A stretch of DNA of 64,000 nucleotides, from positions 992,001 to 1,056,000 of the forward strand of contig NZ_JAFFID010000002.1 in the NCBI RefSeq assembly GCF_017355955.1, read 5' to 3'. The notes under the pieces are model-generated. The model had not been told where the DNA came from. It saw nothing but the letters and a program-made list of their open reading frames with translations, and did not search any database. Below, one piece after another: positions 43,201 to 49,895 of the stretch. The DNA is from Sabulibacter ruber. Its GTDB lineage: Bacteria > Bacteroidota > Bacteroidia > Cytophagales > Hymenobacteraceae. Position numbers and translations under genes: made by a program. Numbering within the stretch: the stretch's first letter is position 1; every line of letters begins with the position of its first letter.

Positions 43201-43766
43201 GCGGCCACGTGCAGGTCATATTTGAGCTTGCCACTCTGTTCATACAGAGCCATGTCTACGCCGGTGTAAAGGCTCTGGTACTGTACCCGCCGGAAGCCCC
43301 GGGCGTTGGTTCCCCACTTAGCCGGGTCTTTGCCCAGGTAATAGTTCCGGATACCCTGAGTGGCTTCCTGCCCCTGTGCAGAAGCCGCCGGGTTGGCATT
43401 TTCAAAGGTGACAGAATACGCGTGGCTCTGTCGTTTGTCTGCCTGTGCATTGGCGCGCAGGGTAGGAGCCGGTTTCTCTGAGGTGTGGCCGTGGGCTGCC
43501 GTAGCAGATGGATCCCGCAAAACGTACACAAAGCCATTGGGCTGCAGGAACATCTTTCCGCCGGGAACATCAGCGGCATGGGTGACCTGTTTGGGCCATT
43601 GCCCCCGGTTTTCAACAAACTCCAGGGTTCTTGAGTCAGAAATATTTTTGCTTGCAGGGGCGATGGCCTGTGGCGTTGGAACAACCGCAGGAGTAGGTGC
43701 ATTCAGGAAGATTTGTAACAGCGACCAGAACGCGGTAATTACAAAAGCGGGGGCAGGCAGGCACAT
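40230..43766 (-). CDS. SBBP beta-propeller surface protein with T9SS type B (gliding-motility) sorting domain
   Basis: 1178 residues. After a hydrophobic N-terminus (MCLPAPAFVITAFWSLLQIF) comes the DUF7948-type module with LEFVENRGQWPKQVTHAADV (about 45-270). SBBP repeats follow (FSGSTADNWGFTATYDSQGN, WSSFYGGNGSDAAYSIQVD; about 275-770), then Ig-like domains (AGPDQEICAG, GGVWSGDGVTQVGGVF, VSLGPDTTLCPG), a PKD domain (FTWFFGDGSQSDEKSPRHLY) and a C-terminal type B sorting domain (PNIFTPNGDGKNDTFVQHF ... YNRWGKQVHQEK ... GGKLSDGSYFYIL). Family knowledge: type B domains send the protein through T9SS, often with PorP/SprF partners. The N-terminal half is homologous to the giant protein at 3612-16319. 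Confidence 0.92.
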   Translation of the reverse strand: MCLPAPAFVITAFWSLLQIFLNAPTPAVVPTPQAIAPASKNISDSRTLEFVENRGQWPKQVTHAADVPGGKMFLQPNGFVYVLRDPSATAAHGHTSEKPAPTLRANAQADKRQSHAYSVTFENANPAASAQGQEATQGIRNYYLGKDPAKWGTNARGFRRVQYQSLYTGVDMALYEQSGKLKYDLHVAAGTSPDQIKLRYNGVSQLSLQDGNLHVETLVGKVLEHKPIAYQMIQNRRVAVPCQYQLNGQTLSFQFPKGFDKRHPLVIDPVVEFSTFSGSTADNWGFTATYDSQGNMYSGGIVSGVGYPVSLGAFDESYNGSWDMAITKYNTQTVGDAAMLYATYIGGIETDTPHSLVVNSSDELIILGTTSSADYPTSQTAFSRDFKGGPFIAPLGAGGNPAYFEGSDLVITRLSSNGDRMLASTFLGGTDNEGLLSRIITPALVQNYGDQHRGDIITDPDGNVYIATNTASNDFPAQNGFKSQFNGGSHDAVICKLSPDLSRILWSSFYGGNGSDAAYSIQVDQDRQVYVCGGTTSTTLPGTANGLNPASAGGTDGFVLKINSTGTATMGATFLGTATYDQTYFLQLDGDNSVYLLGQTLGSYPVSRGRYTNNNGRQFIHKLSNDLTTSTWSTVFGSGRSSIDISPTAFLVDECQRIYVSGWGGSNNGGVYGNGNTIGLPVTPGSAQTTTDGGDFYLMQLGTDASELLYASFYGGNQQVTGGSNEHVDGGTSRFDKKGYVYQAVCGGCQGRSNFPVPIGANFYSRTNNSANCNNASFKFDFAEELRADAGPDQEICAGAVPTILRGTPSGGVWSGDGVTQVGGVFRFTPTNAMVGTHTLTYTVTGTGSCSISNTMVMNVTPPAPHTLSVPETKYCANANVQVPLTGSPAGGVFSGPGVSGSNFNPSVAGVGRHTITYRSDGSNGFCGSITQEIEVILPQVSLGPDTTLCPGSTTPFQLKANLAGGTWTGANVSPTGIFTPPPGFEGTIEVTYSITSPCPATDTKRITVPPKPTMEARLTNACSDNPEISGYAPFNAAFFNGTNNAVSFTWFFGDGSQSDEKSPRHLYQQPGKYKVTLVATYGNGCQETLEIGDVVVAPPFVPNIFTPNGDGKNDTFVQHFSCFPTEIIIYNRWGKQVHQEKIYNQKWDGGKLSDGSYFYILKDTEGNSAKGWVEIVR

Positions 43767-43845
43767 GGTCAGAAATCATTAACTTCTGACTAATCTAGCT
43801 AAAATTGTTTATATGATAGTTGAAATACCTGCTTAAACCTGCGCT

Positions 43846-43881
43846 GTTTTAAAAGGATTTTGGGAAAAAGAGGCACAAAAC
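43846..43881. repeat. Degenerate intergenic TTTT-AAAA hairpin
   Basis: GTTTTaaaagga TTTT, apex ggg(a), AAAA gaggcac AAAAC. It fills most of the gap between the DinB gene stop and the SBBP gene start region. Confidence 0.4.
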
Positions 43882-43886
43882 CCAAA

Positions 43887-44432
43887 CTACCAGTCCATTC
43901 TGTCTTTTAGGGAAGTAATGTGCGCCAGGTGGTGCTCGCCGTGCCAGGCGTACATGCCCACCGCCTGAAACAAATACACCTCACCGTTCTGCGGATGCAG
44001 GAAAGATTTATGCCAGTCTTCCATGTCAAAAGACCTGAGCAGCAGAATCCACCGGTGGTGCAGCGCCTCCAACAAACGCAGTGACAATTCTGTATCTGCC
44101 CAGCGGGCGTCGTGCAGGTACGCCCACGCAGATTCTTCATACGCCTTGATCAAAGGACGGTCCTCGGTTAAGGCCAGCCTGAAGCGAGTGTAGCTGTTGA
44201 TGTGGCTATCGGCCAGGTGATGCACCACCTGCCGCAGGGTCCAGCCGCCGGCCCGGTAAGAAGTATCCAGTTGTTCGTCTGAAAGGTTCACCACCGCTGC
44301 CCGCAACAGAGCCGGAAGCGCCTCAATAGACGCCATGGCCTGTTTCACAAGGGCTGACCGGTACAGGGGTGGGGTTTCAAACCGACCTACAGGATATCTT
44401 AGTTTTTCCAAGGGTAGAGTAGAGGTTTCCAT
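43887..44432 (-). CDS. DinB/YfiT-family putative metal-dependent hydrolase or thiol transferase
   Basis: 181 residues from the ATG at 44432 (METSTLPLEKLRYPVGRFET); the frame extends to 44474 without support. The metal-binding histidines of the DinB-like four-helix bundle are present in LRQVVHHLADSHINSY and YAWHGEHHLAHITSLKDRM. The N-terminal LRYPVGRFETPP is characteristic of YfiT, described as a bacillithiol transferase in Firmicutes; the thiol used here is unknown. Possibly detoxification. Single gene between intergenic hairpins. Confidence 0.88.
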   Translation of the reverse strand: METSTLPLEKLRYPVGRFETPPLYRSALVKQAMASIEALPALLRAAVVNLSDEQLDTSYRAGGWTLRQVVHHLADSHINSYTRFRLALTEDRPLIKAYEESAWAYLHDARWADTELSLRLLEALHHRWILLLRSFDMEDWHKSFLHPQNGEVYLFQAVGMYAWHGEHHLAHITSLKDRMDW

Positions 44433-44803
44433 ACAGATAAGAGAACTGGTCTTAACAAATCTAACGAATAACACGGTTCTAGGCTGCGTTTTTGGCCTGT
44501 ATTTTTGATTTTCAGGGTAAAAGCCTATGACCCACGGAGTTGATTCCGTATTTACTCGTTTACAGAAAACCGAGAAGGAGTTGAGGAGCCGTTATCCTGG
44601 CAGAAAGAAACGCAGGCCAGCTCCCAAACCATGAAAGCGGGATGGAAAAAGCATTCATTGGTGCTTTGCAGGGCCAAACGCAACGCTCAGGAACCAACTA
44701 AAATAAGCCGTTTCGCAACAATGTATGGCCGCTGGTGGTTGAAGGTAGTGCATCGTTTTCAGGTTGATTTTCTGAAAGCAGCCCCAAACCAAACATTGCT
44801 GCC
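44433..44803. other. 371-bp region between the DinB gene and mutM
   Basis: Contains two degenerate TTTT-AAAA hairpins (about 44487-44523 and 44754-44790, the second with GGTTG/CAGCC arms) and two overlapping short + strand frames listed separately. No clear promoter box. Confidence 0.5.
44527..44634 (+). CDS. Possible small basic protein (35 residues)
   Basis: Reads MTHGVDSVFTRLQKTEKELR and then SRYPGRKKRRPAPKP. Very basic C-terminus. Its TGA overlaps the ATG of a second 64-residue frame (44631-44825, MKAGWKKHSLVLC start) that runs into mutM out of frame. No family recognised and no promoter seen. Could be chance. Confidence 0.25.
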   Translation: MTHGVDSVFTRLQKTEKELRSRYPGRKKRRPAPKP

Positions 44804-45619
44804 ATGCCGGAGTTGCCCGAGGTAGAAACTTACCGCCGATTCATTGATGAAACCTGCCTGTACCAACTCATTACCGAGGTAGAGGTGCAGGACCCCAAGC
44901 GCCAGTTGCTGGTAGATCTGGACGATTTCCGGAAAGCCTTGCGGGGTAATCAGTTCATCGGTACCCAACGCATTGGCAAGCAACTGTTCCTGCTCACCGC
45001 AAATGGCCCCCTGGTGACCATGCACTTTGGAATGACCGGCGATGTGGCCTACTACCGCGATGAAGCCGATACGCCCCGGTTTGCCCGGGCGGTGTTTTAC
45101 TTTGAGACAGGCTTTAAATTCGCGTTCATTGATTCCCGTAAGTTCGGGCGTTTAGGGCTTGCCCAGAGCGTAGATGCCTTTCGGCAGCAGAAAAAGCTAG
45201 GCCCCGATGCCCTCACCCTCACCACCGAGGAACTGACCCGGGGGATAGCCAAAAAGAAATCGGCTATCAAGCCCCTGCTGCTGGACCAGCGCATTGCGCC
45301 CGGTGTAGGCAACTGGATTGCCGATGAAGTTCTGTTTCAGGCGCAGCTGGAACCCGAGCGCCCCGCCGATACCCTGCAGCCCGCCGAGATTGACCGTCTG
45401 GCCACCACCATCCGGGAAGTGCTGGAAACGGCTATCGCCGCCGAAGCCATTTACCGCGATTTCCCATCGCATTACCTCATCCACGCCCGTGAATGGGACG
45501 ACGCGCCTGTGTCTGCCGAAACCAATGCGCACCTCAACTGCCCCCGCTGCGGCACCTTCATCCAGAAAAAATACGTGGCCGGCCGCGCCACCTACTTTTG
45601 CCCCACTTGCCAGGTATGA
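44804..45619 (+). CDS. mutM: Formamidopyrimidine-DNA glycosylase (Fpg/Nei family)
   Basis: 271 residues. The catalytic Pro2-Glu3 is at the N-terminus (MPELPEVETYRR), with GKQLFLLTANGPLVTMHFGMTG (catalytic Lys region), the helix-two-turn-helix in LLLDQRIAPGVGNWIADEVLFQAQL, and a four-Cys zinc finger (CPRCGTFIQKKYVAGRATYFCPTC as two CPxC pairs) carrying the conserved Arg. It removes oxidised purines such as 8-oxoG and nicks the abasic site. The last GC-rich gene before the AT-rich island. Confidence 0.94.
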   Translation: MPELPEVETYRRFIDETCLYQLITEVEVQDPKRQLLVDLDDFRKALRGNQFIGTQRIGKQLFLLTANGPLVTMHFGMTGDVAYYRDEADTPRFARAVFYFETGFKFAFIDSRKFGRLGLAQSVDAFRQQKKLGPDALTLTTEELTRGIAKKKSAIKPLLLDQRIAPGVGNWIADEVLFQAQLEPERPADTLQPAEIDRLATTIREVLETAIAAEAIYRDFPSHYLIHAREWDDAPVSAETNAHLNCPRCGTFIQKKYVAGRATYFCPTCQV

Positions 45620-45659
45620 TTCTTCCTGGGGTCAATCCGTTTCAAGTGAAAAGGGGAAA

Positions 45660-45815
45660 ATGAGGCTATATATGACTGACGAAATATTGTATATTCGTTC
45701 GTTCAGTTCTGGTTATCAGTCTACCCTTGGTTGGATAACCGAACCTGATTCTGTAGGTAGAGAGCTGAGAACCGGAGTAGGTTGTAGTTATATGATAGTT
45801 TTAGGTAATCAATGA
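45660..45815 (+). CDS. Possible 51-residue protein of unknown function
   Basis: Open frame from the ATG at 45660 (MRLYMTDEILYIRSFSSGYQ) to a TGA 8 bp before the next gene. The frame is continuous with a shadow frame of mutM, so its length upstream means little. AT-rich like the island that follows. A GGTTATC...GGATAACC inverted repeat lies inside (about 45713-45741). No family recognised. Confidence 0.3.
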   Translation: MRLYMTDEILYIRSFSSGYQSTLGWITEPDSVGRELRTGVGCSYMIVLGNQ

Positions 45816-45823
45816 AATAAAAA

Positions 45824-46426
45824 ATGCGCTTATTGTTGACACTTTTTTTTGCGCTCACCTTTACTTGCGGGACAGCGCAAAAGATTGGCGCATGGTATAG
45901 AACAGTATCCGAAGAGAATAAACCGATTCACTACTTAATCTTTCTCGATAGTAAAAATTGCAGACTTGCAGTTCCAGCGCGCAACCATGCGGATGCAATG
46001 GTCAGGCAAAAAAGAGACTTCCATTTAACCTACACAAAAAAGGACGATACAATATACTTTTCAGCTACAGAACCAGTTGAAAATGACTCGCTGATACAGC
46101 GCTTTCTTGACTCGCGCTTCACTACCAATACTCAGAATAAGCTTCATGACTTTGTTTCTGATTATACTTATATTGATAAGAACCTAGTTAAGGATAGATA
46201 CACCATCTACGCAATAGAGGGAGAGGTTTTTAAGCAACGTGCAGCAGTAGTAGACGGATACGGATTGGTTAGGAAGGACTATAAGATGAGCAGGAGGTTG
46301 AGAAAAAGATTAAGCGAGGTAAAAAGCGACGACTACTCTATGAGCATCTTAAGAGGTAAGCCTGCATATAAAAAATACGGTCTCATCGGACTGAACGGGG
46401 TAATTGAGTTCGTGAGGAAAAAATAA
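45824..46426 (+). CDS. Unknown exported protein, first island gene
   Basis: 200 residues with a signal peptide (MRLLLTLFFALTFTCGTAQ). The mature part is mixed alpha/beta and very polar (KIGAWYRTVSEENKPIHYLI ... YTKKDDTIYFSATEPVENDS ... KSDDYSMSILRGKPAYKKYG). No known domain seen. Base composition is clearly richer in A+T than mutM and the genes beyond 49.2 kb. No TAnnTTTG box upstream. The stop is followed after 6 bp by the attC-like site A. Interpretation as a cassette gene is inference. Confidence 0.65.
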   Translation: MRLLLTLFFALTFTCGTAQKIGAWYRTVSEENKPIHYLIFLDSKNCRLAVPARNHADAMVRQKRDFHLTYTKKDDTIYFSATEPVENDSLIQRFLDSRFTTNTQNKLHDFVSDYTYIDKNLVKDRYTIYAIEGEVFKQRAAVVDGYGLVRKDYKMSRRLRKRLSEVKSDDYSMSILRGKPAYKKYGLIGLNGVIEFVRKK

Positions 46427-46432
46427 CTACCT

Positions 46433-46490
46433 ACAACACCTAAACGTCAGTTTCGGCCGGCGGACTTGCCCTTCGTTTAGCCGTTGTTGT
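46433..46490 (+). other. attC-like recombination site A
   Basis: Nested inverted arms: outer ACAAC (46433-46437) with GTTGT (46483-46487); inner CTAAACG (46440-46446) with CGTTTAG (46474-46480). The centre is asymmetric (27 nt). Both spacers are 2 nt. The AACACCTAAACG...CGTTTA design is shared with site B. Layout resembles an integron attC (R''-L''-loop-L'-R', with AAC/GTT ends), but no integrase is in the window. Confidence 0.55.
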
Positions 46491-46516
46491 GGAGTATGCA
46501 TGGATATAATCCAGAT

Positions 46517-47323
46517 ATGAAGAGAATCGGTATAACTTTTTTGTTTTGGATGGTTTGCCTTGCTTCATTAGCTTCAAATCCATTCTGGGTTCAAATGGAC
46601 AAGAAAATTCTGAAGCAGCTTAATGAGTTGGATAAAGCTGATCCTAGCCAAGTTGAGTCTTTCTTCTTACAACATAGACGTAATCCTGAAAAAGTAAATC
46701 TGGGTTTCGGCTGGTCATTATGGAACACAAGAATAGGTGGCGGTTATATCTCACTAAGCGCTGTGATTATTTATCACAATGACAGTATTATCAGCTACAG
46801 AATGTATTCGGACTTGCCCAACGACAAAAAGTTAATTGGGAAATACACTAAATGGTTTGAGAAAACCTTTGATGTTGATTCAGGAAAGGTAAAGCCCTAC
46901 AGATATAGAGAAAGCTCTCTATTTAAACCATTAGCAGAGTACGATGGTCCTTTAACAACCCAAGAAGTTTCCCATGAGGTTCTTACCTATATGACACCAT
47001 ATTCAGGAACAACATATGGGTATGCAGGCGGCTACAGTGGCGAATTATTATCGAACAGAGAGGAGTTTATCAGTATTGAACCTGGCTTGTCATCAGAGAA
47101 AGCTATCTTGTTGATGTACTCCATAAACCCAGCCAGTAGGCTTACAGCAATTGAATACTATAAAAAGCATAAGGATAAGTTCAGGAATCAAAGACAGGTA
47201 GAAGATTGGATTGAGCAAGTCTACAAAGAGGTGCCAACAGTGGAGACTCTGTTTGGCTGTTCAAGAGAGACTAAAGAAAGCAGATACCTTGTGGAGTATT
47301 ACTCACGAATAAAAGAAGAATAG
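46517..47323 (+). CDS. Unknown exported protein, second island gene
   Basis: 268 residues from the ATG at 46517 (MKRIGITFLFWMVCLASLAS); the longer frame from 46484 starts inside the attC-like site's flank and is rejected. Signal peptide, then NPFWVQMDKKILKQLNELDK, a Gly/Tyr-rich middle (TPYSGTTYGYAGGYSGELLS) and a helical C-terminus with KKHKDKFRNQRQVEDWIEQV. No known domain recognised. The gene begins 34 bp after the GTT of site A and ends shortly before site C. AT-rich. Confidence 0.65.
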   Translation: MKRIGITFLFWMVCLASLASNPFWVQMDKKILKQLNELDKADPSQVESFFLQHRRNPEKVNLGFGWSLWNTRIGGGYISLSAVIIYHNDSIISYRMYSDLPNDKKLIGKYTKWFEKTFDVDSGKVKPYRYRESSLFKPLAEYDGPLTTQEVSHEVLTYMTPYSGTTYGYAGGYSGELLSNREEFISIEPGLSSEKAILLMYSINPASRLTAIEYYKKHKDKFRNQRQVEDWIEQVYKEVPTVETLFGCSRETKESRYLVEYYSRIKEE

Positions 47324-47340
47324 AAAGTACACCTCACAGC

Positions 47341-47386
47341 AACAGCCAAAGCACAATAAAGTCTGCCTTAGAGAAGTACGTTATGG
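47341..47386 (+). other. Weak attC-like site C
   Basis: AACAGCC (47341-47347) and GTTATGGC (47380-47387) could be the outer boxes, and ACGTTA matches the right end of site B. The inner boxes are not clearly complementary. Called mainly because it lies where a third site is expected, 29 bp before the next gene. Confidence 0.3.
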
Positions 47387-47408
47387 CCAACTCTATTAAT
47401 TATAATGA

Positions 47409-48038
47409 ATGAAACATGTATTCAAAATTTTATTTGTACTCTTAATTACATCTTGTTCTAACTCAACCCAAGAAAGTGCGCCTAGCACTTCAATAGAAGA
47501 AAAGCCGACAGCGCATTCTGTCATCCAACCAGCCCAGGAACATCATGGGGACTCCATTCAAAAAGTGGCGGACACATCTCCTGATGAAGAAGAATCTGAA
47601 GAATGTGTTTTTGATCAGACAACTCAAACCGATAAGTTCCTGCGGAATATTAAAGAACTCAATGGCTACAAGTGGGACCATGAAAAACGGACAGCGACCT
47701 TTGTGCTTGAAACTGGTGACACGCTGTTAATCTACAGGGGCGGTTGCAACCACTTTACTGTATCGGCTGAGTTCAGGCTAAGAAACGACAAAACTGACTA
47801 CACCCAATGGCGTAACGTCTACAAGAAAGTGCTGTGGGTTGCAAAGATTCTTGACAAAGAGTTTGACTACCAAGAACTCAAACAGGACATAGAATTGAAT
47901 AAAGTAAAGGTTGAGAAATATGACCACGCAGATATAGCGTCATTCTCAAATGAGATTTTGATAGATAGGAACTATTCAATTGTTCGCGAGTTGGGGCCAG
48001 AAGTTAAGGTCATTACGCTGAGTTACTCAATCGTTTAA
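47409..48038 (+). CDS. Unknown lipoprotein, third island gene
   Basis: 209 residues. Lipobox LLITSCSN with lipid Cys16, then a long Ser/Glu/Pro-rich linker (STSIEEKPTAHSVIQPAQEH ... DTSPDEEESEE), then a compact domain with a Cys pair (EECVFDQ and YRGGCNHFTVSAEFRL). No family recognised. Surface or periplasmic lipoprotein by signal. AT-rich; ends 18 bp before site B. Confidence 0.65.
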   Translation: MKHVFKILFVLLITSCSNSTQESAPSTSIEEKPTAHSVIQPAQEHHGDSIQKVADTSPDEEESEECVFDQTTQTDKFLRNIKELNGYKWDHEKRTATFVLETGDTLLIYRGGCNHFTVSAEFRLRNDKTDYTQWRNVYKKVLWVAKILDKEFDYQELKQDIELNKVKVEKYDHADIASFSNEILIDRNYSIVRELGPEVKVITLSYSIV

Positions 48039-48055
48039 AAAAGATCAGGCTGTAA

Positions 48056-48116
48056 TAACACCTAAACGCCAGCTTCAGTCGATGGCTTTGCCTGTCGTTT
48101 ATACCATACGTTAGCA
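48056..48116 (+). other. attC-like recombination site B
   Basis: Outer TAAC (48056-48059) with GTTA (48110-48113); inner TAAACG (48063-48068) with CGTTTA (48096-48101), continuing as CAG/CTG with a one-base bulge on each side. Spacers are 3 and 8 nt, asymmetric as in attC sites. Shares AACACCTAAACG.CAG.TTC and CTTTGCC/CTTGCC with site A. The next gene starts 20 bp past the GTT. Confidence 0.55.
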
Positions 48117-48129
48117 ACAAGCTTAAAAA

Positions 48130-48741
48130 ATGAAATCAATAACCAGTAACATCATAGGTGAACTAAGACAATATGACGAGTTTGAAGATTGGTGGGAAAG
48201 CGAATTGATTGAGATTCCTTTTTTCAATAAAAAGATGAAAATCACCTTTATGTATTTTGTTCCTGAAAGTGATCCTGAATTTATCAAAGAATCTGACGAA
48301 GCACTTAAAAGCTTTTTGCAAAAGGCTGGGACTGATAAATTTCTGATTTCTGGTCTTGTTTATAAAAACTGTATGGATTTTCTAAATGCTATTGAATATG
48401 ATGAAACTGATCAGTCGCTTTGGAGAATGAAAGACAAAAATGAAATCTGGAATCACGTTCAGCCAAGTCATATTTATATTACTAGAAGACCTTACAAAGA
48501 CAAAGATGTTTATGTTGATATTAATTGTGAATGTGACTGGGAACAAGAACACGGGTTGCAATTAGTATTTAGACAGGGGAAGAAAATAGCCCGAGTTAGC
48601 CAAATTGACGGACACTTGACAGATGCAGATGCTTATGACAAACCAGACGAAGAAGATGAATTGTTGAGTCAATTTGAAATGGAAGAAAAAGCCAACCGCC
48701 AACAATGCATAAGAGCAATGGCAGGGAAAATGTTGAGCTAA
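48130..48741 (+). CDS. DUF6985-like protein, fourth island gene
   Basis: 203 residues, cytoplasmic (no signal peptide). The C-terminal half carries WEQEHGLQLVFRQGKK and SQIDGHLTDADAYDKPDEED, a pattern I associate with the DUF6985 family; the N-terminal half has WWESELIEIPFFNKKMKITF and ESDEALKSFLQKAG. DUF6985 has no established function; similar small acidic proteins are sometimes found among immunity-type genes, but no toxin is visible here. Strongly AT-rich. It begins 20 bp after site B, and no promoter is seen. Confidence 0.65.
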   Translation: MKSITSNIIGELRQYDEFEDWWESELIEIPFFNKKMKITFMYFVPESDPEFIKESDEALKSFLQKAGTDKFLISGLVYKNCMDFLNAIEYDETDQSLWRMKDKNEIWNHVQPSHIYITRRPYKDKDVYVDINCECDWEQEHGLQLVFRQGKKIARVSQIDGHLTDADAYDKPDEEDELLSQFEMEEKANRQQCIRAMAGKMLS

Positions 48742-48856
48742 AAGAAAGTAAAGATAAAATACGGTCTTGGTGGAAAAGACTGTGGTCTTAAATCTTCCAC
48801 TACTCTTATTTGTGACCATTGTCGCTGATTAAGAAATACAATGGACGTATAGCTAA
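48742..48856. other. Intercassette region after the DUF6985-like gene
   Basis: Contains TGGAA-AAGAC-TGTG-GTCTT-aaatc-TTCCA, an interrupted hairpin, and ends in GGACGTATAGCTAA just before the next ATG. The latter resembles the ACGTTA end of sites B and C with a disturbed GTT. Could be a decayed site. Confidence 0.3.
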
Positions 48857-49078
48857 ATGGGAATAATTAGGTTCTTGATATTGATTCCAGTGGTTTTACT
48901 TGTAGGGTGTAGCCCTTTAAGGAATTTGAGCCCTGCAACGTATCTAATTGAACCGATCTCTAAAACCGAATTAATAAAGTTAAATGGTCGCTATAATGGT
49001 GTTCAGGATACTGTATTTGGGAAGATAGATCATTTTTCTGGCATGGGGCTTTGCTCTTTTTGCTGGGGGCTCAGATAA
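48857..49078 (+). pseudogene. Truncated lipoprotein gene, probable frameshift
   Basis: 73 residues with lipobox LLVGCSPL (Cys18), then LSPATYLIEPISKTELIKLN and GRYNGVQDTVFGKIDHFSGM, ending in GLCSFCWGLR, an unlikely tail. Reading one frame over from about 49028 gives AWGFALFAGGSDKGRSTSIY and KAVEE before a stop at about 49117-49119, which looks more like real protein. A single-base indel near 49020-49030 would explain both. Family unknown. Confidence 0.4.
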
Positions 49079-49249
49079 AGGAAGATCAACATCAATTTAT
49101 AAAGCAGTAGAAGAATAATGGGTAAACGTCACCTTGTCTGTAGGTCCTGCACGCCTCATGACAAGACCATCAGGCTACTATTAAAGATTGAAATCCCTTT
49201 TCCTTATTAAGTAAACCTCATTCCATATCCAAAGTAAAAGAGCTTATTA
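49079..49249. other. Non-coding end of the AT-rich island
   Basis: Holds the possible shifted tail of the preceding gene and an inverted CTTGTC (about 49133-49138) / GACAAG (about 49161-49166). No attC-like pair and no TAnnTTTG box were found before the regulator gene. Confidence 0.35.
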
Positions 49250-49813
49250 ATGAATGCATTGCTTCATTGCATATCGCAATACCATCCCATTTCTTTAGTA
49301 GCTTGGGAGGCCCTCTCCAAAGCATTAACACGGGTAGAACTTTCAAGGAATTCTTTTTTAGTACAGGAAGGAACGGTGTGCAATCATCTGTACTTTCTGG
49401 AGCAAGGTTGTTTGCGCGGATATTATAACCTGGATGGGAAGGAGATTACCTATTGGTTTGGCTTCGAGAATAATTTCATTACTTCATTTTACAGCTTCAT
49501 TTCCCGGAAACCGGGCGTAGAAAACATACAAGCCTTAGAGGACTCCACCTTGTGGGGCATCAGTTTTGAAGCCCTGAACCAGTTGTTTGATCTTCATAGT
49601 GATCTTGAGCGCCTTGTTCGTATCATAAATGAGCAGTACTACATCAGGCTGGAAGAACGGTTGATGGGCCTGCAGTTCAAAACGGCCCGGGAGCGGTATG
49701 AACAGCTCATTGAAACCTCCCCGCATATTCTTCAGAGGATCTCTCTGGGGCAAACAGCGTCTTACCTTGGGATCAGCCAGGAAACGCTGAGCCGGATCAG
49801 AAGCCAGGTTTAG
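49250..49813 (+). CDS. Crp/Fnr-family transcriptional regulator
   Basis: 187 residues. An N-terminal cyclic-nucleotide-binding-like beta barrel (FLVQEGTVCNHLYFLEQGCL, RGYYNLDGKEITYWFGFENN), a long dimerisation helix (SDLERLVRIINEQYYIRLEE), and a short C-terminal helix-turn-helix (ISLGQTASYLGISQETLSRI). No Cys cluster for an FNR-type Fe-S centre and no clear cAMP phosphate-binding Arg-Ser, so the ligand is unknown. The product resembles short Bacteroidota Crp-like regulators that end right after the recognition helix. A perfect palindrome starts 12 bp after its stop, upstream of yiaA, and is the best candidate operator. Confidence 0.9.
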   Translation: MNALLHCISQYHPISLVAWEALSKALTRVELSRNSFLVQEGTVCNHLYFLEQGCLRGYYNLDGKEITYWFGFENNFITSFYSFISRKPGVENIQALEDSTLWGISFEALNQLFDLHSDLERLVRIINEQYYIRLEERLMGLQFKTARERYEQLIETSPHILQRISLGQTASYLGISQETLSRIRSQV

Positions 49814-49824
49814 TTTCCTGCCTT

Positions 49825-49842
49825 TTTTGACAATTGTCAAAA
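49825..49842. promoter_or_regulatory. Perfect 18-bp palindrome, candidate Crp/Fnr operator
   Basis: TTTTGACAATTGTCAAAA is a perfect palindrome centred between 49833 and 49834. It matches the layout of an Fnr box (TTGA-N6-TCAA). The -7 box TACCTTTG (49863-49870) puts its centre about 40 bp before the inferred transcription start, the class II activator position. Confidence 0.6.
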
Positions 49843-49862
49843 GAAAGGAGTTAGGGGTGGTA

Positions 49863-49870
49863 TACCTTTG
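49863..49870 (+). promoter_or_regulatory. -7 element of the yiaA promoter
   Basis: TACCTTTG is an exact TAnnTTTG. No TTTG occurs at the -33 position, where the palindrome's right edge comes instead, which fits an activator-dependent promoter. It ends 25 bp before the ATG at 49896. Confidence 0.55.
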
Positions 49871-49895
49871 ATTCATCACTTCACAAAAGACAAAG

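Noticed and set aside
45318..45815. A 165-residue + strand frame overlapping mutM
   Set aside because: Most of it is a shadow of mutM codons; only the part after mutM (45660-45815) is kept as a low-confidence frame.
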